Assembly (NCBI GenBank): GCA_040386155.1
Contig: JAZKFZ010000001.1
Coordinates: 186,001-250,000, forward strand
DNA from: M0103 sp040386155
GTDB taxonomy: Bacteria; Bacteroidota; Bacteroidia; Flavobacteriales_D; Crocinitomicaceae
Length of the DNA stretch: 64,000 nucleotides
Direction: 5' to 3'
The notes below the pieces were generated by a model. It did not search any database. It was not told the DNA's origin and saw only the letters and a program-made list of their open reading frames with translations. The translations under genes were made by a program, and so were the position numbers. This document shows positions 25,336-32,275 of this stretch, piece after piece. Each line of letters opens with the position of its first letter. The first letter of the stretch is position 1.

Positions 25336-25626
25336 TTATTTATCTAAAACTTTTGGAATTCTGAAATAATCTGAATCTTTTTTAGGTGCATTTTTCATAG
25401 CTGCGTCATGGCTAATTGATACCTCTGCAACATCATCACGCAGGCGATTGATTTCGTCGCTCATAAAAATTAATGGTTCCACATTGTCTGTAGGAATTTC
25501 GCTCAACTTCGCCATAAATGAAATGATTTTATCCATGTCATTTTTGATAGCTGTTTTTTGATCTCCTACAAATTCTAATCGGCTCAAATGAGCGATATGA
25601 TCAATGACTTCATCTGAAATTTTCAT
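25336..25626 (-). CDS. gatC: Aspartyl/glutamyl-tRNA amidotransferase subunit C
   Basis: 96 residues. The N-terminus MKISDEVIDHIAHLSRLEF is the typical GatC start, and the middle LSEIPTDNVEPLIF and LRDDVAEVS match the family. GatC stabilises the GatAB amidotransferase that makes Gln-tRNA or Asn-tRNA from mischarged precursors. gatA and gatB are not in the window, so the subunit genes are dispersed. First gene of the gatC-radA-hypothetical-tadA operon. A consensus -7 element ends 4 nt before the ATG, implying a leaderless mRNA. Confidence 0.93.
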   Translation of the reverse strand: MKISDEVIDHIAHLSRLEFVGDQKTAIKNDMDKIISFMAKLSEIPTDNVEPLIFMSDEINRLRDDVAEVSISHDAAMKNAPKKDSDYFRIPKVLDK

Positions 25627-25630
25627 AGCA

Positions 25631-25638
25631 CAAATATA
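25631..25638 (-). promoter_or_regulatory. -7 promoter element of gatC, implying a leaderless mRNA
   Basis: TATATTTG (minus strand) followed by TGCT and the ATG. Confidence 0.6.
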
Positions 25639-25762
25639 GCTTTTTTCATAGATATTAGAACCGCTTTACTATTAGATCAAAGACCGCTTCGCTAAAAGAC
25701 TTGTTTTCTTTTGTCTTTGAGTGACGAAAAAATCGGAACGGTCTTTCGTCTGGAAAAAAAGC

Positions 25763-25770
25763 TATTTTTG
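25763..25770 (+). promoter_or_regulatory. -7 promoter element of trpS
   Basis: TATTTTTG, 15 bp before the trpS ATG. The surrounding AAAAAAGCTAT context is mirrored in the divergent gatC promoter. Confidence 0.55.
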
Positions 25771-25785
25771 TAAAAAACCAATCAA

Positions 25786-26754
25786 ATGGCAAGAATCTTA
25801 ACGGGAATTCAAAGTACAGGAATTCCGCATTTAGGAAATATTTTAGGAGCAATTGCTCCAGCTGTGCAAATGGCAAATGATCCAGCAAATGAATCTTTTT
25901 TATTTATTGCTGATTTACATTCGTTAACGCAAATAAAAGATGGCGCTCAGTTGAAAGAGAACACTTATGCGACAGCTGCAACGTGGTTGGCCTTTGGTAT
26001 TGATCCATCAAAAACAGTTTTTTATCGCCAAAGTGATATTCCTGAAGTGACAGAATTAACCTGGTATTTGCTTTGTTTTTATCCATTTCAGCGTCTTTCG
26101 TTGGCCCATAGTTTTAAAGACAAAGCCGATCGTTTAGAAGATGTGAATGGCGGATTGTTTACCTATCCTATGTTGATGGCGGCCGATATATTATTGTATG
26201 ATGCAGAATTGGTACCCGTTGGAAAAGATCAAGAACAGCACATTGAAATGACACGCGATGTTGCAAGTCGCTTCAACGGTGTTCATGGCGAAACATTTGT
26301 GCTCCCTGAAGCACGAATTAACAAAGAAACCATGCTGATTCCAGGAACCGATGGTGAGAAAATGAGTAAATCGAGAGGTAATTACCTCGATATATTTTTA
26401 GATGAAAAGGCTTTGCGCAAGCAAGTGATGTCGATTTTGACAGATAGTAAAGGACTAGACGATCCAAAAGATCCAGAATCTTGTCACGTTTTTGCCTTGT
26501 ATCAACTTTTGGCTTCTGCCGAAGAGATTGCAATAATGCGAACCAATTATACGAAAGGTGGTTTTGGATACGGACATGCTAAGCAAGCATTGTATGAGTT
26601 GATTCTTCAAAAGTTTGCTGTTGAACGTGCTAAATTCAATCATTTGATGGCAAATAGGCATGAAATTGATGCTGCTTTGGCAATTGGTGCTGCAAAAGCA
26701 CGAGCGATCGCTCAAAATGTCTTACAAAAGACCCGCAAGAAAGTTGGGTATTAG
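25786..26754 (+). CDS. trpS: Tryptophan--tRNA ligase
   Basis: 322 residues, normal length for bacterial TrpRS. Class I signatures: TGIQSTGIPHLGN (the HIGH-like PHLGN at 14-18) and KMSKS (192-196). Other family segments are LYDAELVPVGKDQEQHIEMTRDVA and the DIPEVTELTW helix. Divergent from gatC with both promoters in the 159-bp gap. No leader peptide or T-box-like structure is seen upstream, and the leader is too short for one. Confidence 0.96.
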   Translation: MARILTGIQSTGIPHLGNILGAIAPAVQMANDPANESFLFIADLHSLTQIKDGAQLKENTYATAATWLAFGIDPSKTVFYRQSDIPEVTELTWYLLCFYPFQRLSLAHSFKDKADRLEDVNGGLFTYPMLMAADILLYDAELVPVGKDQEQHIEMTRDVASRFNGVHGETFVLPEARINKETMLIPGTDGEKMSKSRGNYLDIFLDEKALRKQVMSILTDSKGLDDPKDPESCHVFALYQLLASAEEIAIMRTNYTKGGFGYGHAKQALYELILQKFAVERAKFNHLMANRHEIDAALAIGAAKARAIAQNVLQKTRKKVGY

Positions 26755-26796
26755 AATTGTATTTTACTCGATACCAAAGGTCTATAAACTAAAAAA

Positions 26797-26841
26797 GATA
26801 ATGTTTCTGCTGAAGTGTTACCACACCAGTGAAACATTATC
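26797..26841 (-). terminator. Long hairpin terminator of the helicase-csp transcript
   Basis: An 11-bp outer stem (GATAATGTTTC / GAAACATTATC) contains an inner CTG..GTG-TTAC-CAC..CAG hairpin. On the minus strand it is followed by TTTTTTAGTTT. It lies ~100 bp past the csp stop. Confidence 0.75.
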
Positions 26842-26938
26842 CTTTAAATCTTGTATTTGCTATCTATATTAATAAAGAAGCAGTCTACTCAATTTTGGGT
26901 TTAACAGGAAACGATATTGCTATCGCACCCCATTAGAA

Positions 26939-27133
26939 TTAACCGATAACTTTAACGTTAACCGCGCTTAATCCTTTTTGAGTTTCCTCAACATCAAAGC
27001 TAACTTTGTCGTTTTCTTTGATTTTGTTTACTAACCCAGAAATGTGTACGAATACATCTTTTCCGTTGTCTGAATCATTAATGAAACCAAACCCTTTTGT
27101 TTCATTGAAGAATTTTACTGTTCCTTCTGCCAT
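26939..27133 (-). CDS. Cold-shock protein, CspA family
   Basis: 64 residues, a single cold-shock OB fold with RNP1 KGFGFI and RNP2 VFVHIS; starts MAEGTVKFFNETKGFGFI. Binds single-stranded RNA/DNA and melts secondary structure at low temperature. It lies 38 bp downstream of the DEAD-box helicase stop in the same orientation, so a shared transcript is likely, ending at the long hairpin near 26800. The helicase-Csp pairing and the nearby desaturase point to cold adaptation. Confidence 0.95.
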   Translation of the reverse strand: MAEGTVKFFNETKGFGFINDSDNGKDVFVHISGLVNKIKENDKVSFDVEETQKGLSAVNVKVIG

Positions 27134-27171
27134 TTTACTTATTATTTATTAGTTATATAATTGAAAAAGGT

Positions 27172-28374
27172 TTAGTCTACAAACGTGTAGGCCTTGCCCG
27201 TTTTTCCTGCTCTTCCGGTTCTTCCAACCCGGTGGATGTAGGTGTCAAAATCCATCGGTAGTTGGTAATTCACCACTAACGATACATTGTTTACATCTAT
27301 CCCTCTCGCTGCAACGTCTGTTGCAACCAGTACTCTAATACTTCCGTTCTTAAACTTTTCAAGTGCGTTCACTCGGTAGTTTTGGGATTTATTCCCGTGA
27401 ATTTGATCTGATTTAACACCAGACTCATTCAGTTTTTTAGCTATACGGTTGGCTAAGTGTTTTGTTTCAGTAAAGAGAATAACTTTATTATATTCTTTTC
27501 CTTCCAGCAAATCTAGCAACATTTTGAACTTATCTTGTCCTTCTGCAACTTTAATTATGTCTTGCTCTACGTTCTTCGAACTTTGATCTCCAGCATCAAT
27601 TTCAACAATCGTAGGTTTTACTACTATTTCATTGATGATTGCTTGCTGTTTTGGATCGCGTGTTGCAGAAAATAAAATTGTTTGCTTACGGTATCTCATT
27701 CCGCTAATCAACTCTCTGATATCGCGAATAAAGCCCATATCAAGCATTTTGTCGAATTCATCCAACACTAACACTTCAAAAGGAGCTGTTTTTAATTTAC
27801 CTCTATTTCTTAAATCCAATAAACGACCTGGCGTTCCAATAATGATATCAAAGTAATTGTTCAAACTGCGAACATCCTTCTCGATATTTGTTCCCCCAAT
27901 GTAAACGGAAGCATTTATTTTTAGACCGTATGACAATTTTTTGAATTCATCATAAATCTGCAAGGCTAGCTCACGCGTAGGAACAATGATTAGGGATTGA
28001 AATTTTTCATCCTTATTTCTTACTAGTTTCTCAAGAATTGGAATCAAGAAAGCTCCTGTTTTTCCAGTGCCAGTATTTGCTATTCCGATAAGATTTTCAC
28101 CATTTAAAAGTTGGTGATGTGTCTTGTCTTGAATTTCTGTAGGCGATACAAAACCCATTTCGCGAATATTCGCTTTGAGTCGTTCGTTCAAATCCATGTT
28201 TTCAAAAAGCGTGTCAACTGTAATTTTCTTAATGGAAGAAACAACAGCTTGTTGAATAAGCAAATTTGGATTTAATGTAGATTTTTTCTGCGGACGTGCT
28301 TGTCTTGGTTGAGCACCAGCGCGGGCTTTATTTGGTCTAATACTATTATTATTTTTCTTTACTCCGTTATTCAT
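27172..28374 (-). CDS. DEAD-box RNA helicase (RhlE-like), ends right after motif VI
   Basis: 400 residues. A basic N-terminal tail (~1-45, RPNKARAGAQPRQARPQKK) precedes the Q-motif region (FVSPTEIQ), Walker A ANTGTGKTGAF, PTRELALQ, TPGRLLDL, motif II DEFD (in place of DEAD), SAT, and in the second RecA domain ARGIDV and HRVGRTGRAGKTGKA. The chain stops eight residues after motif VI (AYTFVD), without the ~35-residue tail common in RhlE/DeaD. This may be normal for a Bacteroidota subfamily rather than a truncation. A candidate promoter ~440 bp upstream would give a long structured leader, as in cold-induced helicase mRNAs. Csp follows. Confidence 0.92.
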   Translation of the reverse strand: MNNGVKKNNNSIRPNKARAGAQPRQARPQKKSTLNPNLLIQQAVVSSIKKITVDTLFENMDLNERLKANIREMGFVSPTEIQDKTHHQLLNGENLIGIANTGTGKTGAFLIPILEKLVRNKDEKFQSLIIVPTRELALQIYDEFKKLSYGLKINASVYIGGTNIEKDVRSLNNYFDIIIGTPGRLLDLRNRGKLKTAPFEVLVLDEFDKMLDMGFIRDIRELISGMRYRKQTILFSATRDPKQQAIINEIVVKPTIVEIDAGDQSSKNVEQDIIKVAEGQDKFKMLLDLLEGKEYNKVILFTETKHLANRIAKKLNESGVKSDQIHGNKSQNYRVNALEKFKNGSIRVLVATDVAARGIDVNNVSLVVNYQLPMDFDTYIHRVGRTGRAGKTGKAYTFVD

Positions 28375-28817
28375 ATTTTTATTCGTTCAATATCCTATTG
28401 GATATTTTATATTTAGCCGCCCAGAACTACTCTGACCTGCTTTCAAAAGTGCTGCAATAGCAACAACATTCATTTTGGCTCATTACATGACGCATCATGT
28501 TATAAATAAAGTTTCCGAAAATCTGTCTTGAGAAAAGGAGAGAAGATCATCACTCCTAAGTTTTATTCAAACTGAATTTTTAATTTCAGTTGTTTGTCCT
28601 TCATTTCAGTTTGGAAGCTGAAACGCATTCTTCATTTTTTTAACAACTCTCGGCAGGTGAAATTAAGACCTGAACCATTTACAACCAACAACACCTATTT
28701 GATGGTTTTGTATTCGTCAATTTTGTTGATTAATAAGGTTGCTTTACTACTATTTTGTAACCTCTTAAAACAGTTAAACATTGTCTTGATTAAAAAACGA
28801 GTTAACGGAATACGTGG

Positions 28818-28846
28818 CAAAGATAGATTAATTTTGTAATAAACAA
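28818..28846 (-). promoter_or_regulatory. Candidate promoter of the helicase-csp operon (long leader)
   Basis: -7 TATCTTTG (28825-28818) with a TTG at 28846-28844, spacer 18 bp; this is one of the few sites with both elements. The transcript would carry a ~440-nt leader. The leader contains ACATGA/TCATGT (28485-28500) and AACTGAA/TTCAGTT (28570-28591) hairpins. Confidence 0.5.
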
Positions 28847-28886
28847 GCTTTTTCATTTCTTTTTTCAATAATTCAAAATAATAGCG

Positions 28887-28894
28887 TACTTTTG
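28887..28894 (+). promoter_or_regulatory. Candidate -7 promoter element of the desaturase operon (long leader)
   Basis: TACTTTTG, ~285 bp before the desaturase ATG. The leader would hold hairpins AGCATT/AATGCT (28974-28988) and GTACT...AGTAC around a GTCATGAC core (29018-29039). The 28375-29178 region contains no convincing gene. Confidence 0.45.
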
Positions 28895-29178
28895 TGCCAC
28901 CAAGTAGCTCGTTTTCAAATTACGAGTGTTGTAATAAGTTTATCGTATCTCTCTTTTTTTTATAGCATTAATAATGCTGAATACTTAGCAGACGAGATGA
29001 TTAAAGTTAGTTCGTTTGTACTTGGTCATGACTTAGTACTTAAAAAAACTTAATAGATAAGCGTATCAAACATCTAAAATTTTCTCGAACAGCCGAATTA
29101 GAATTTTCTAAAGATCTAAAGCGCAGAGTCAATCTGTATTTCAGATTAAATAGGTTGAGTAAGCAGGCAAATACAAGT

Positions 29179-30165
29179 ATGATAATTAAAACAATTATTA
29201 TGCTACTTGCCTACATTTCACCAATTGTACTTATCACCACAGGATTGATTTCGTCGCCTATTGTAGCAATTCTTTGGTTTTTAGTAGGAGGTTTAGGAAT
29301 TGCAGGTATAGGAATGGGCATTATGCACGATGCAAATCATGGAGCATATACAAAAAGTCCAAGAATGACCGCAGTTTTGGGTCACACATTAGATTTTATG
29401 GGTTGCAGTAGCGCCATGTGGAAACTACAGCATAATGTGCTTCACCACACCTACACAAATGTGCATGGACATGACGAAGACATTGATCCACCACATTTTC
29501 TGCTTCGCTTTTCACCCCACGGAGAGCCAAATAAGGCGCAAAGATTTCAGCACTACTATGTTTGGTTATTTTATAGTGTTTTGACACTTTATTGGGTAGT
29601 GGGTAAAGACTTTGTCAAGGCCAATGATTATTATAAAAAGGGATTGATTGCAACAAAAAAGGAGTTGAATGCTTATCGCCTGAAGTTCATTCCTCTAAAA
29701 TTATTTTATCTTTCTTATGCCTTGGTATTACCGATGATTTTTGCTCCATTTTCAGCTTGGTACGTATTGTTAGGTTTTGTTTTAATGCACATGTTAGCGG
29801 GGGTGGTTCTTAGTATCACTTTTCAATTGGCGCATGTTGTGCCTGGTATGGATTTTCCTTTGAGTGATGAAGAAGATACAATTGATTCAAATTGGCACAT
29901 TCACCAAATGCAAACTACAAGCAATTTTTCACCAAAGAATAAATTATTATTTTGGTACATGGGGGGTTTAACAAATCAAATTGAGCATCACTTATTTCCA
30001 AATATATGTCACGTGCACTACCAAAAAATTAGTAAACTGGTAGAACGTACAGCGAAAGATCATAATGTTCCCTATTATGTAAATAGAACTTTTTTATCTG
30101 CTGTGGCTGGCCATATAAGAACGCTCAAGAATCTTGGGAGAATGAGTACAACAACAGTAAATTAA
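29179..30165 (+). CDS. Membrane fatty-acid (acyl-CoA/acyl-lipid) desaturase
   Basis: 328 residues from the ATG; an in-frame TTG eight codons upstream (29155) is an alternative. The three His boxes of integral-membrane desaturases are present: HDANH, HNVLHH and the C-terminal QIEHH in LTNQIEHHLFPNICHVHY. Four or so membrane helices surround them. The QxxHH box is typical of front-end/delta-type and linoleoyl-CoA desaturase-like enzymes common in Bacteroidota. It would introduce double bonds into membrane lipids, a classic cold response. It shares a probable transcript with the cold-shock-domain protein 8 bp downstream and lies opposite a cold-type helicase-csp operon. Confidence 0.92.
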   Translation: MIIKTIIMLLAYISPIVLITTGLISSPIVAILWFLVGGLGIAGIGMGIMHDANHGAYTKSPRMTAVLGHTLDFMGCSSAMWKLQHNVLHHTYTNVHGHDEDIDPPHFLLRFSPHGEPNKAQRFQHYYVWLFYSVLTLYWVVGKDFVKANDYYKKGLIATKKELNAYRLKFIPLKLFYLSYALVLPMIFAPFSAWYVLLGFVLMHMLAGVVLSITFQLAHVVPGMDFPLSDEEDTIDSNWHIHQMQTTSNFSPKNKLLFWYMGGLTNQIEHHLFPNICHVHYQKISKLVERTAKDHNVPYYVNRTFLSAVAGHIRTLKNLGRMSTTTVN

Positions 30166-30173
30166 ATTTTTTT

Positions 30174-30611
30174 ATGGCAGATACGTATAATAAGAAGGAA
30201 AGAGAAAAGAAGAGAGAACTTAAGAAAAAAGACAAAGCCTCTAAAAAGGAACAGCGCAAAGACGATGCTCCCGGAGGAGGTTGGGAGAGCATGATGGCCT
30301 ATGTGGATGAAGACGGAATGATTCGTGATACTCCACCAGATCCAATGGCTAAGAAATCGGTAGTAAACGCAGACAACATTGAAATTGGTGTTCCAAAGCG
30401 CGAGAAAGAAGAAGTTGATTTCGTTTTAAGAGGTACGATAAGCTATTTTGATGATACTAAAGGCTATGGCTTTATCAAAACAGCCGACGAAGAAAATTTC
30501 TTTGTACATCAGAACAATATTTCTGGCGACCCCCAAAAAGGTAAGAAAGTACGCTTCGAAAAAGAAAAGGGAGCAAAAGGATGGGCAGCAATTAAAGTTG
30601 TGATAGAATAA
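30174..30611 (+). CDS. Cold-shock-domain protein with charged N-terminal extension
   Basis: 145 residues. Residues 1-35 are extremely Lys/Glu rich (KKEREKKRELKKKDKASKK), likely a helix that binds RNA or ribosomes. The middle is a linker with a conserved-looking GGGWESMMAYVDEDGMI patch. Residues ~83-145 form a cold-shock OB fold with KGYGFIK and NFFVHQNN. This two-part layout is common in Bacteroidota and differs from the minimal Csp at 26939. Starts 8 bp after the desaturase stop. Confidence 0.88.
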   Translation: MADTYNKKEREKKRELKKKDKASKKEQRKDDAPGGGWESMMAYVDEDGMIRDTPPDPMAKKSVVNADNIEIGVPKREKEEVDFVLRGTISYFDDTKGYGFIKTADEENFFVHQNNISGDPQKGKKVRFEKEKGAKGWAAIKVVIE

Positions 30612-30634
30612 GGCCAATATATACTATTAAAGAG

Positions 30635-30668
30635 AAATGCACGTATCGAAAGGTAGGTGCATTTTTTT
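30635..30668 (+). terminator. Terminator of the desaturase-CSD operon
   Basis: AAATGCAC / GTGCATTT stem with an inner TATC-GAAA-GGTA tetraloop hairpin, followed by a T-run. Confidence 0.8.
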
Positions 30669-30755
30669 GTGAGTATAATTTGTGAGCTTGTTATACTTGT
30701 TAACCAAAATGCGAATCACAGTATTTCATTCAATTATGTAAAAAATATAGAGCAT

Positions 30756-30793
30756 AAAAAAGTCACTCTTCGAACTTGAAAAGCGACTTTTTT
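30756..30793 (-). terminator. Terminator of the secreted triple-repeat protein gene
   Basis: AAAAAAGTC (30756-30764) / GACTTTTTT (30785-30793), a perfect 9-bp A/T-flanked stem, usable in both directions. It lies 34 bp past the minus-strand stop. Confidence 0.75.
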
Positions 30794-30827
30794 ACTACTT
30801 CAAAAATGTGTAGTTTTTGACGACTAA

Positions 30828-32159
30828 TTATTGTTTGATCACATTCTTTGTTACAGTCATACCATTGATGGAAGAATGAATAAAGTACGATCCTGTATTA
30901 AATTCTTCCAATGAAATTGTGGTCGAAAGGTTGGTTGGTTTCAATGATAACAGTAATTTTCCGTCGATGGAAAAAACTTGAATTCTCTCAATCATTTCTT
31001 CCGATGATACCGTCACCACTGAAGTCGCTGGGTTGGGAAAAACAGCAACTAAAGATGCTTCAATTTCTTCAACACCTAAATTTGTGCTGCAAGAAATATT
31101 TCGAACTCGACCTACGTCCTGAACACCACATTCAATATTTAAACTCAAAATGTATCTATATGTACCGCTAGTTGTTGGTATAAATTGCAATGGCGAGTAG
31201 CCACGCGTCATTAATACTTGCCCATTAGCTGATGTGACTGTGATGTAATCTGTTGCTATGGAACTGCTTAACATATACACTTTACCTGCTTCCATATTTA
31301 CTAAACTGTATTCTCCAGCATAGGCTTCTGGTGTTATTGTCTCTACTACCCCCGCACATGCGTTCATTGTATAGGTCGCCGACGGATAAAGATTTCCTGA
31401 AGGACAAAAGGTGGGGCTACATTTAACTAGTCGAGTTCTATTTGTGTTCTCCTCGCCACAATCTGTTCCCGTATGTGTATAAAAACGAACCACTTGGTTG
31501 GTGGTAGCCTCATAGACTAAAGGTGAAAATCCATAAACAATCCCTGATAAACCACTTTCATTACTGATGTTAATAAAATCAGTAGCTACAGAACTATAAA
31601 AGGTATATGTATTTCCTGCGGTTAAATTTACCTTGGAAAATTCTCCTGCATAACAATCAACCTCTATTTCTTCTGGAGCTATTCCATCACAAAGGGCTGG
31701 TTCGAAAGTTGTTGCGGGATATTGACCATAAGTTGCACTTAAGCAAGGACTAGGCGCCATGCAACTAACTCTTCGCTCACGAAAAACACCCTCTTCAACA
31801 CAAGCGGCATTAACGTGCGTAAAAAACAACACTACTCCTGTAAAAGTAGCTTGGTAAGTAACTGCAGAGAGACCATGTACAAGAACTACATCCTGAACAT
31901 CTGGATCGTAAACGGTCAAATAATCCGCGCTTAAATTACTTGAAAATTCGTAGGTATTTCCTGCATCCACATGTACTGTGGAAAATTCGCCAGCGTAGCA
32001 ATTTATATTAATTAGTTCAGGTGTTCCATCAAATAATGTATTGTAAAATGTACCTTCTGGATAGTTACCGTAAGATGCGGTAATGCACTGTGCTTGAACA
32101 GTTGGTGTGAATGCGCATAAATTGGTTAATGCGAGTAAAATGTAGAGTTTAGTTTTCAT
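30828..32159 (-). CDS. Secreted protein with three ~115-residue repeats and type A T9SS sorting domain
   Basis: 443 residues from the ATG at 32159, which opens a good signal peptide (MKTKLYILLALTNLCAFTPTVQAQ); a longer frame to 32180 begins at a TTG without signal-like sequence. Three tandem modules follow, each with ASYGxYP or similar, CYAGEF/AYAGEY, VxxGxxYxxSSxxxTDYITV and a closing xRxxSC. The repeated Cys suggest disulfides. The last ~75 residues (VAVFPNPATSVVTVSS, FSIDGKLLLSL, TGSYFIHS) are a type A T9SS sorting domain. Similar modules occur in many extracellular Bacteroidota proteins, probably for binding; ligand unknown. Confidence 0.82.
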   Translation of the reverse strand: MKTKLYILLALTNLCAFTPTVQAQCITASYGNYPEGTFYNTLFDGTPELININCYAGEFSTVHVDAGNTYEFSSNLSADYLTVYDPDVQDVVLVHGLSAVTYQATFTGVVLFFTHVNAACVEEGVFRERRVSCMAPSPCLSATYGQYPATTFEPALCDGIAPEEIEVDCYAGEFSKVNLTAGNTYTFYSSVATDFINISNESGLSGIVYGFSPLVYEATTNQVVRFYTHTGTDCGEENTNRTRLVKCSPTFCPSGNLYPSATYTMNACAGVVETITPEAYAGEYSLVNMEAGKVYMLSSSIATDYITVTSANGQVLMTRGYSPLQFIPTTSGTYRYILSLNIECGVQDVGRVRNISCSTNLGVEEIEASLVAVFPNPATSVVTVSSEEMIERIQVFSIDGKLLLSLKPTNLSTTISLEEFNTGSYFIHSSINGMTVTKNVIKQ

Positions 32160-32275
32160 ACGTTGAGAATTTTTATACAAATCTCCTCACGTTCGAGTAC
32201 AAAAAAAAGTAGCAATCGACAATCGACATTTTAAATAGATGAATGATTTTTCAGGCGGAGACTTCAAGTCGAGAC

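Noticed and set aside
25655..25888. 77-codon minus-strand open frame between gatC and trpS
   Set aside because: Mostly antisense to the trpS start and overlaps both divergent promoters.
28594..28839. 81-codon open frame on plus strand in the cold-shock intergenic region
   Set aside because: Lies within the proposed helicase leader, has low-complexity hydrophobic/basic composition and no recognisable domain or promoter.
30756..30793. Small RNA gene
   Set aside because: The hairpin is fully explained as a terminator of the convergent genes.
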